The position numbers were made by a program, and so were the translations under genes. From Entonaema liquescens (taxonomy: Eukaryota; Ascomycota; Sordariomycetes; Xylariales; Xylariaceae), in contig CADCSX010000005.1 of NCBI GenBank assembly GCA_902805475.1, forward strand, positions 3,297,501 to 3,361,500: DNA of 64,000 nt. Reading direction: 5' to 3'. Below are positions 51,201 through 61,530 of this stretch, piece after piece. Positions within the stretch are counted from its first letter, which is position 1. Every line of letters begins with the position of its first letter. The notes under the pieces are model-generated. The model had not been told where the DNA came from, searched no databases, and was given only the letters and a program-made list of their open reading frames with translations.

Positions 51201-53414
51201 AATAACAGTTTTAACATTAATATATAATAATATATTAATATTTTTTAATTAATATAATAATATAAATTAATTATATTAATTTAAAATAAAATTATTTTTA
51301 ATTAATTTAAAAAATTATTATTTTTTTTTAACTTAATTAAAATAATATTCAAATTCAAGCAATTATTTTTTTTTTTTTTTAATTTTTTTTATTTTTTTTT
51401 TATATATTTTTAAATAATAAATTATATTATAATAATATTATTTAACCATTTTTAAATAATTTATATAATTAAAAAATTAAAATTAAATAAGTTTTTTATA
51501 TTTTTATATTTAATAAATTTAAATATAAAATTTATAATAATAATATAATAATTTTATATTTTAATAAAATAAATATAATTTTTTTTATTTATATTAAAAT
51601 TAAATTTTAACTTATATTAATTTAAACCGTGATTATGGTTAAAACCGCAGTTTTACCATTTAAAACAGTACCATTAATTAATAAAACCATATTTTTATTA
51701 AAAAATAATTTTCTAAAATATTATAATTTTTAAATAAAAATATTAAATAATAATATATAAATTTTTTCGGAATAATTTATATAACATTATTATACAATAT
51801 AATTTATTAACTATTTTTTAAATTTTAAACTTTAATATATATTAATATAAACTTTATTAATAAAAATTAATTAATATTAAAATTATAAAAACAAATAATA
51901 TATTTAAATAATACACGTACATTTTATATTTTTTATAATATTAATATTAAAATAATTATATTTTTTTAATATATTAATATATTATAATATTTAATTAAAA
52001 AATATCGATATTTTAAATTTATTAAAATCATTAAAAACTTTTTATAATTATATTTTTATAATAAAAATTAAATAATTTTTTTATATATAAAATTTAATAT
52101 ATTTTTTAATTTATTTACATATAAACATATTAAAAATAATATATAAAAAAACATAATATTTAATAAATTATTTATTATTTTAACATATAATAAAATTAAT
52201 ACAATTTTAATATTTAATTAAAAATTATTTTAATTTTATAAAATTAATTAATTTATTAAAATATAATATAAAAAAAATAAAAAAAAATATTTAAATTTAA
52301 TTAAATTTATTTAATAAAATTTTATAAAAAAAAATATAAATATTTAATAAATTTTATAAAAATTATAATTTTTAAATAAAATCTTATTATCGTCATTATT
52401 AAATTTATTTTAACAATATATTTTTTTACAAAAAAAAATTATTTTAAATATATTAAATAAAATATTTAATATAATAACTTTATTATAAATATTATTATTT
52501 TACATAAACTTATTTACCATAAGATTTTATTTAATATTAATATTTTTTAAATTTTTTAATTTATTAATATTTAAATTATTAAATATAAATATATTTTTTA
52601 ATAATAAATTTAAATTTTTTTAATTAATAATTAAATTATAATATTTAAAATAATTAATATAAAAGTAAATTAATTATTTTTAAATTATATATTTTTATAT
52701 ATAAAATTAAATATAAAATTACTAAACCATTTAAAATATTATTTCGGATTTATAAAAGCAAAAAATTATAATATTTAAATATTTAAAAAATAAAGAAAAT
52801 TTATTATAAATATTTTTAATATTTTATAAAAAATAAATAATATAACTTTAATATTTATATTATTAATTATAAATTTAAATAATAATATTAAATTTTTATT
52901 TTTTATATTTTAATAAAATTAATAATAAATATATATAATATATATATTTATATTAATGTGTACGTAAATAATAAATTATTTTTTTAATAACGAAAAAGTA
53001 AAAAAATAAATAAAAATAAACTTTAAATTTAAATAATTTATTGTTAAATAATAGAAAATTTATTTTATTATTTTTTATCATTTTTATAATAATATTTACT
53101 ATAAACTCCATTAATAATAAATATAATATTAAATTAAATTTATTAATAATGTAAGTAAAAAATCATTTTCTTAATTATTAAAACTTTATTAAATTTTTTT
53201 TTAATAATTATATTTTTTTTTAAAATAAAATAATTAAAAAAATTATTTATATATATAAAAAAAAAGTACGTTAAAAATAAATAAAACCATTTATAAAAAA
53301 TTATAAATACCATAAATATATAACTTTTTAATAAAGTTGTAAATATGCGAAAAATAGTTTTTATAACATTTATTATTTTTAATTAAATTTATATAATGGT
53401 TAATAAAATCTTTA

Positions 53415-53475
53415 AAGTAATTTTTAAAATAATTTTTAAAATAATTTTTAAAATAACTTTTAAAATAACTTTAAT
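53415..53475 (+). repeat. Short 12-bp tandem repeats
   Basis: Four to five units of AATTTTTAAAAT with a few T/C variants. A second local duplication (TTAATTAAATTAATTAAATA followed by GATTTTTAAA) is at about 53508-53582. Confidence 0.65.
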
Positions 53476-56400
53476 AATTTATATTTAAATTTATATTATT
53501 TAATTTTATTAATTAAATTAATTAAATAAGATTTTTAAAACGTTAATTTATTAATTAAATTAATTAAATAGGATTTTTAAAGCATTATTTAAAACGTTTT
53601 TTAAAACGCTTTTTTAAATAATTTTTAATTTTAATTACATATAAAGATTAAAATAAATAATATAAATAAAATCTTTTTTATTGTAATATTAATTTATAAA
53701 ATATTAAAGAAAAAAAAGTATAAAATTAAAATATTTAAAATAATATTAAAAATAATAAAATATTTAACCAACTTAATATATAATTATTATTTAAATTTTA
53801 AATTTTAAATTATTCTTTTTAATAATTAAAAATTTAAATAAAAAAAATATTTAATAAATTTAAAAATTTATTAAAATTTTAAATTAAGAAGTAATTATTA
53901 AATTCCATATTAATTAAAAAAAAATTAATTATAAAAATTAAAAAAAAAATTATAAATATAAATAAAAAAGAATTATAAATATAAATAAAAAAAAATAAAA
54001 TAATATATTTTAAAATTAAAATATTTAATTAATTAACTATTACATATTATAAAAAAATAAAAATAATAAATTATTACTTATAACGTGTTTTTTTTCAAAA
54101 TTATTATTAATTAAATAATAAAATATAAATAACAAAATATATTAAAAAACATTTAAATTATTAAATTAAAATTAAAATATATTTTAATAAAAAATTTAAT
54201 AATATTAAATAAATCTTATATAAAATCATATTAAAATAAATCGTTATAAATACATTATTTATTAATTAATACGTAAAAAATATACTTAATCATAAATATT
54301 TTAAAAAATTTTAAATTTTTAACGTTAAAAAACGTTATTAACGTTATTTATATTTTATTAATTATTTATATAATATTTATTAATTACCTTATTAATTACT
54401 TTATTAATTTCCTATAATAATTTCCATTTTAAATAATATAAAATTTCAAAATTTTATTTTAAATAAATTAAAAATAATAAAATATTAAATAAATATTAAT
54501 TTATAATAATTTAAATAATAATATATTTAATAAATAAATTTTTTTATAATGCATTAAATAAAACTTTTTATAAAGTTTAATATAATAATACATTAAATTT
54601 AACATATTTAATTATTATAAATATTAATAATTATTATTTAAAAAATTAAAAAACTAATATATTTTACGTTGAAACCATTAATTACAAAATATTAAAATAT
54701 AAAAACGATAATTTATAAATTTATAAAATATTATTAATAAATAAAAATGAAATAATTATTATAAATAACGTTATATTTAAAAAAAATCATTTTTATATAT
54801 TTATTAAAAAACCTTTAACATTAAATAAATACGTAAAATTCAAATTTCCATTATTATTTTTATTATAAAACCGTTTAAAATTAATAAAATTTATTTAAAA
54901 TTTATTTAAAATTTATTTTATAAATGATAATTTCGTTTAAATATCGAACTGTAAAAATTTATAACGTTTAAAATTTAATATTTAATTTATTATAAAAAGT
55001 TAATATAATATTAAACTTTAAAACGAATTAAATAATAACGAGTTATTTTAAATAAAATTAAAAATATTAATATAAAATTTAAAACTTAAATTATACGTTA
55101 ATAACCCGTTTTATAAAACGTTTAAATACGATTTTAAATAATAAATAAATATAATATTATTATATAAATATTAATTTAAATGTAATATAAATTTTAAATA
55201 TGTTATTTATTTAATTAATATTATAATAATAATGTTTAAATTTAAATTTAAATTTTATAAAAATATTAAATGTAATTTTAAATAACATGAATAACGTAAA
55301 GTTATAAACATTAAATATTAATTATTAATAAATAATTAAATATAAATATTATATAAATTTTTTATAAAATATAAACCGTTATTTAAAAAATAATTTTATA
55401 AAATAAAATAAAACTTTAATAACGAAATTATTTAATATAAAATTAAATAAATAATAAAACAATTCGAATAAATAAAAAATTTCGATTATATTAATATTTT
55501 CGTATTAATAATTAAACTTATAAATTATAAAATTTTATTTATAATAATTGCAATTTTAAATTTAAAAATAAAATAATTAAATATTATTACCGTTTTTTTA
55601 TATAAAAATATTAAAAAAAATATTTATATTAAATAATTTCTTAAATTTAATAATAAAATTAATAAATATTATAAATTTAATAAAACTTTATATAATTTAA
55701 AATAAACTTTTAAAATATAATATTAAATTTTAATAACGTATTTAAAAATATTAAAATTTAAAATATTAAATTTTAATATAAAAATATTTATTAAAAATTA
55801 TATTTATATTACAATTTATATAAATAATTTATTTATTATAAACTTTTTTAAAATTAAAATTAATAAAATTAAAGTAAAATTTGTTGAAAAGTTTAAAATA
55901 ATAAATTTAAAATCATATTTATATTATTTAAAAATAACTATTAAAAAAAACTACTTTAATAAAATTATTAAATTTAATTAAAAAATATATTTAAAAAAAA
56001 TTATTAAAAATTTAAAATAATAAGAATTTAACTTTATTAATATATTTATAAATATTTTAAAAATTTTTAAATTTTTAAATAATTATGTAATAATTGCCAT
56101 TAATTTAAAATAATATATATAAATTATAAAATGTTTAATATATATTATAATAAATATATATTTTAATATAACATATATAATATTATATTTAAATTAATAT
56201 ATAAAAAACTTTATTATAATATATATTATAATAATTAAAAAAGTTTTAAAATATTTAAAAAACATTTTAAATTATAAATTTATTTTTTAAAATAATTTAA
56301 AAGTTTTTATAAAATGGATAAATGTTAATTACGCGGGGTATATATAATTAAAAAAGTTAATTTTAAAATATATTTTTCATATTAAAAATGGTATTATTAA

Positions 56401-57976
56401 TTAATTATTAAAAAGATGATTTATAATAATTATATTTATTTACGAATTTAAATTTAAAAATATAATAAATACTATAAAAAAATAATTTAATTATATTATT
56501 TATTAAAAAAATTAATAATTATAAAAAATAACGTTAATGTTATAATGATTTACGGAAATAATTAAAAAGTTTTAATATTTATTAAAAATTTTTAATTTTA
56601 CATTTATATAAAATATATAAAAATTAATATTTATTTTATTTACAAAAGATAATAAATTAATAAAGTTAATTTTATATATATTTTTATAACGTAATAAATG
56701 GCGGATAAATTTATTAAATTTTTATTTAAAAATGTGTTTATTAAATTTAAAAAAATAATAAAATTTCAGTTATAAAATAAATAAAAAATTATAAATATAA
56801 TAAATATTTTATAATTTATAAAAATTAAATTATAATAATTATAAAATGTAATTACGAAATATTAATTATAAATAATAAATTTAAATTAAAATTTATTTTT
56901 AAAATAGTTAAAAAACATTTTATATATATTATTAAAAACTTTAATATTTAAAAAATATATAATTAAATATATTTTAAAAATTATTAAATAATTATATTAA
57001 ATATATTTAAACGATATATTATAAAATAATTAATATAAAATATAATTATTTATAAATATTTTATAAAAGTAATTTTTAATGTTTAAAATAATTTAATAAA
57101 ATAATGATAAAAGTTAATATATTTTGGAACTTTTTTATAAAATAAAAATTAAATATTATAATTTTTTTAAAATTAAAATTTAATTTAATATATTATTTAA
57201 AAAGTTTTAAAAATATATTATTGCGTTTTTTAATTTATTTTAAACTTTTTAATTATTATATATATAATTAAAGTTTAAATAATATATTTTAAAATTTTAA
57301 ATAATGAAATATTCGAATATTTATAATATATATTAATTTTATAAAATAATTAATTATATATTTATTAACGAATTATATTTTTTTATAATACTTTAAATCG
57401 AATAAATTGGATAAAATATATATTTAATTTATTATTTCGAGATTTATTTAATAATTTTATAAAATTAATATTTAAAAAAAAAAAAAAAAACGTAAATAAA
57501 ATTATTTAATATATTTAATAATTAATTAATAAATAATAAATAAAAAAAATAAATATTAATATATTTTTGTAATAATTATTATTAATGTATTTATAAAATA
57601 AAAAAAACGAATATTTATATAAAATTATAATTTTATAAAAAAAATATTTAATAAAATTTATTAAAAAAATATATTATAAAATAAATAACAATTATTTATA
57701 AAATATTTACGAAATAAAAAACGGATAAATAAAATTAAAATATAATATAATATTAACATATTAAATAATAAAAAAAAATTTTACTTTAATTTATTATTAA
57801 ATAAAATTAAAAAATAAATTACGTTTAAAAATTTATTTTATAAAATTTTTAATAATTTTTATTTTAAATAATACGTATAATTTAAACTTTAAATATAAAA
57901 TTATATATAAATATAATTATTATAAAATATTTATAAAATATTTTAAAATAAATTACGAATTTAATTTAAATAAAAA

Positions 57977-58129
57977 TGTTAAAATATATATAATTAATAA
58001 ATTAAAAAATTAATTATACGTTTTACATTTATGGTTTTTATACATTATATATATTTTATTTATATATTTAATTAAATAATTAATTAATATAATTAATTTA
58101 TATTTTATAATTTATATTTATTTTTAATA
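57977..58129 (+). repeat. Right 153-bp LTR of the outer element
   Basis: Starts TGTTAAAATATATATAATTA, the heavily mutated counterpart of 26431-26583. Followed directly by TTATT. Confidence 0.75.
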
Positions 58130-58221
58130 TTATTAATAATAAAAAAATCATTTTTTAATTATTTACATAACGGGGTATTTTTATAAAAACGATATAATGG
58201 AAATAATATTATAAATATTAT

Positions 58222-59453
58222 ATTATTAAAAAAACTTTATTATATTACACGAAATCGTTAAAAATAAAAAAAAAAAATTTTTATTAAAATCGTATTTATA
58301 AAATTTTAAAAATTTAAAATACACGAATTAATATATAATAAAATTAATAAAATAAAAAATTAAATATAAATAAAATAACGTTTAATTAATTAAATAATTT
58401 AAATTAATTAAAATTAACGTTATTTTATAAATTAATTAATTAATTAATAAAGTTACGTGCATTTATAACACGGTTTTATCGATTAATTAATTATTTAATA
58501 AAATAACGCGTATTTTATTATAATTTCGTAAATTAATTAATTAATTAATAAAATTACGTGTATTTATAATACGATTTTATTAATTAATTAATTATTTAAT
58601 AAAATAACGCGTATTTTATTATAATTTCGTATTATAAAATTTTAAAATTAATAATAAACGATTATAATTAATTAAATAAAATTTTTTAAAATACGTATTT
58701 TTAATAAAAATGGGCGTTTTTAATTATAAATTAATTAAAAAACTTTAAATTTAACGCGTTATAATTACGTTAATAAATAAATTTTAACGTTATTTAATAA
58801 TTAATTAAATAACTCGATTATTTAAAAAACTATTAATTTATACATTTTAATTAATTATATATATAATATTTTTTATTTTATTTATTATTTAATTTTTTTT
58901 TTTTTAATAACATATATATAATCACGTAATTTAAATTTTTTTAAATTATATAATAAATACGTATTTTTTTATCGTGTAAAAATATCACGTGGTGGTTATT
59001 ATATAATAAAATACGTATTTTATTAAATAAATTAATTAATTATATTACATGTTAAATACGTATTATAAAATAATATCACGTAATATTATAAGTTAAAATA
59101 CGTATTTTATTATTAAATATTTATTAATTTCACGTATAATTAATTATTTTATATAATAAATACGTATTTTTAATTATTTAACCATTATTTATTTTTAAAA
59201 TCACATAATAAATAAATTTTATTTATATAACAATTTACAATTTAAATTACAAATAAATAATCACGTAAATCTTTATTATCACATAATTGGTACGTACTAT
59301 TACGTAATTTCAAAGAAACTATAATTCACATAACTTAGCACGTGTTAAATACGTACCAATCTTAAATAAAATCGTTGCGTAGCATTAATTTTCAAATTAT
59401 ATAAGCTAGACCTTTGCATACAAAGGTTTCCTAACTTAAATCGCTTGCGATTT
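58222..59453 (-). mobile_element. Terminal-inverted-repeat element T1, copy 2 (RIP-mutated, right edge spared)
   Basis: About 1.23 kb, reverse-complementary to 7979-9115. It is 95 bp longer, which is about the size of one extra 101-bp unit at 58429-58630. Its right 150 bases (59300-59453) keep normal base composition, for example ATTTAACACGTGCTAAGTTA when read on the minus strand, while the rest is A+T-only. The edge therefore shows roughly what the element looked like before RIP. The terminal CATACAAAGGTTTCCTAACT (59418-59437) pairs imperfectly with the other end of the element. No coding frame is seen. Confidence 0.6.
58429..58630 (+). repeat. Two tandem 101-bp units inside T1 copy 2
   Basis: Units start at 58429 and 58530, each beginning AAATTAATTAATTAATTAAT and ending TATAATTTCGT. 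They differ only by a few transitions. T1 copy 1 has a single unit at the matching place (about 8800-8920). Confidence 0.85.
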
Positions 59454-59986
59454 TCAATGTATTTTGTAAGTTTATCTTAGAACTAGGCGAAGTCCAATAA
59501 CCATAAACTTAGATAGGAAATCTCCTACACGATATAATAGAAATAAAGTGCGCATAGATCGATATTGACATCATTTTGGCCTGATATAGCTCAGCTATTC
59601 AAAGGGACCGGGGATGACCCCACGAATAGGCGACGCTCTAATTCTAAGGGTTTATTTATCGGCGGGTCAGGCCAGACCAGACCGAATGCGCCCAACACGA
59701 TGGTTCGATGGTCCCACACGATGTCAGCCCATCGTCGCCCATTATCGCTTCATTCCTGGTGTTACAACCTCGGGCTTGGAAACATATTGGTATTTCTTTT
59801 TTTCATTCTTATGCTATTTTATAAAATTCGATCTCTGACTCTTCCGTTTCATTTTTTTTGTTGATAATTACCTCTCTCACAGCTTAAGTTCTTCATCTAG
59901 CATAACCATTGTCTCTTCTTAAACACCACTTATTAGTTCTAACTACAGTTATTCAAATTCACCTTCGGGGATTAACGTTCTCCACA
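59454..59986. other. Intergenic; promoter and 5' UTR side of the protoglobin gene
   Basis: About 0.53 kb of ordinary base composition. No gene: the frame 59565-59864 plus has no family signature. CT-rich stretches at 59790-59860 and 59870-59920 are typical of fungal core promoters. Confidence 0.4.
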
Positions 59987-60934
59987 ATGGGACCCTCAGC
60001 ACGACCTAGACAACATGTCGATCGAAAAGATCTATATACGAATCTCGAGGCTCGAATACAGTATCTCCACTCATTCATTGATTTCAGTTCAAGTATGAAG
60101 TCCAATCCCTACTCTTAGAGAACCCCCGTATTAATAAAGTATAAGATGATATCGAAGCCTTGATGACAGGCTCCAAGTACATAAAACAGCTTATCCCTGC
60201 CATCGTCAACATTGTTTACCAAAAACTTCTGCAATATGATATCACAACGCGAGCCTTGGAAACCCGAAGTACTAGTTATGAGGGGCCGGTGGACGACAAC
60301 CTTGACGAAAACAGCCCGCAAATATTACATCGCAAAATGTTCCTCAGGGCATACTTAGTAAAGTTATGTTCAGACCCCAGCACGATGGAATTTTGGGAGT
60401 ATCTGGACAAAGTGGGGTGAGTGGTGGCATTTACGCTTGGCCAAATAGCATTGTCTTCTGACAGTAAATTCTAGTATGATGCACACAGGCCGTGGTCGTG
60501 AACATCCTCTTCACGTCGAGTACGTACATATTGGGGCATGTCTCGCCTTCATACAGGACACTTTCACAGAAGCGCTTCTTTCGCATCCACGCCTACGGAC
60601 GGATAGGAAGATCGCATTGGTGAAGGCGATTGGAAAGGTCATCTGGGTCCAGAACGACCTGTTCGCGAAGTGGTATGTGCGCGACGGTGACGAGTTTGCG
60701 GATGAGATGGAAAAACAGAAGGTAGAGCCGGAAGGATTCCTACACGGCAAGAAGATATTAGAAGACATCGAAGAAGGCATTCCATCGTCTCCTTCATGTC
60801 CCTTCACCGGATTTTCCGCGACAGCTAAGGCAGACGCATGCAATGGGTGTGGCGAGGACGCTGAGAAAGGGAATGGGTGCTCATCGAAATCTACGTCAAC
60901 ATTACCCATACGATCGCACGTCGAAACGAATTGA
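59987..60934 (+). CDS. Protoglobin-domain haem protein
   Basis: Three exons, 59987-60092, 60146-60416 and 60475-60934, give 278 intact residues. The protein follows the fungal protoglobin family: DRKDLYTNLEARIQYLHSFI, then DIEALMTGSKYIKQLIPAIV, NIVYQKLLQYDITTRALETR, HRKMFLRAYLVKLC and FWEYLDKVG. Exon 3 reads MMHTGRGREHPLHVEYVHIG, with His144 the likely proximal haem ligand, then VIWVQNDLFAKWYVRDGDEF. Protoglobins are single-domain relatives of globin-coupled sensors that bind O2, NO or CO. In fungi their role is not established. The domain ends near residue 235. The last 40 residues are a Cys/Gly/Ser tail (CPFTGF...ACNGCGEDAEKGNGC) of five cysteines, which could bind metal or respond to redox. 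No signal peptide is present, so it is probably cytosolic. Intron 1 seems to use an AAG acceptor; intron 2 is standard (branch CTGAC, TAG). It sits 0.5 kb from the RIP block yet is unbroken. Confidence 0.88.
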
Positions 60935-61530
60935 AATCGCATATTACACTCAAGATCATGGATTTGCTTTATAGCTTTAGGGTTGAGTTTGCTTCAAGTT
61001 CAAAAGGCAAGGGATTATGTCCGTGGCATACAGCGGCGTCAAGGGATCGTGGGGTTATTGGAATGACTTGGGGAAGCATTATAGGCATCATATTTACGTA
61101 CCTATTTATACTATACGCGCTTGAATCGACTATGAGACCCCTTCTATAAGATTATGTCAAGTTTCACGGTTTTCTTGCGTAGAAATATGAGCGATGAGAG
61201 AGCTAGGCAACCGCTAAGAGGAGTGGAAGTAAGATGACAACTTCAAAGACCCAGATCTCAATAACGGGTACCTAGGCACTGAGAATTAAGAAACTATGGT
61301 AATTACATGAGCAGCAGTCCATAATACGTTTCGAATTTAAATACAGACTAATAATGCTACAAAGGAGAGATTCGAAAGTAAGGAATTGAGTAACAAATGA
61401 AAACCCATAGCGAAGACATATACCATAGATCATTACTTTACCATGCGTACCTAAGTATTTCCTTTTGACCCCGCCCCCTATTCCGAACGATCGTATAGCC
61501 ATACACATTTTCCCGTATACATGCACCACA
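60935..61530. other. Intergenic between protoglobin and the helical-repeat gene
   Basis: About 0.6 kb. A plus frame running from within the protoglobin gene to 61149 (with a hydrophobic end, GSIIGIIFTYLFILYALEST) has no known relatives and is probably not a gene. The genes on either side converge here. Confidence 0.4.

Larger units (their letters stand above)
26431..58129. mobile_element. LTR-bounded, nested, RIP-mutated retroelement block
   Basis: A 153-bp direct repeat bounds this 31.7-kb segment. Both copies have the same length, begin TGTT and end TAATA, and are flanked by the same pentamer TTATT (26426-26430 and 58130-58134), as expected of an LTR retrotransposon with a 5-bp target duplication. 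The start TGTTGGAATA and the inferred end CAACA (C to T by RIP) fit Copia-type LTRs. 31.7 kb is far too long for one element, so other elements must have inserted into it; one (42349-48210) is resolved. Nearly every base is A or T and no intact gene survives. Which internal parts belong to the outer element is not resolved. Confidence 0.7.

Noticed and set aside
26431..58129. Mitochondrial DNA or a centromere as the cause of the A+T-rich block
   Set aside because: No mitochondrial gene can be read, and the LTR pairs with transition-only differences point to RIPed transposons. A centromere remains possible in principle but nothing in the sequence requires it.
5340..59370. CRISPR-like arrays or phage features
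   Set aside because: The direct repeats found are LTRs, microsatellites or tandem units without unique spacers, and the genes are intron-bearing fungal genes.
60877..61149. 90-codon plus frame with a C-terminal hydrophobic segment
   Set aside because: Its start lies within the protoglobin exon in another frame, and it shows no recognisable relatives.
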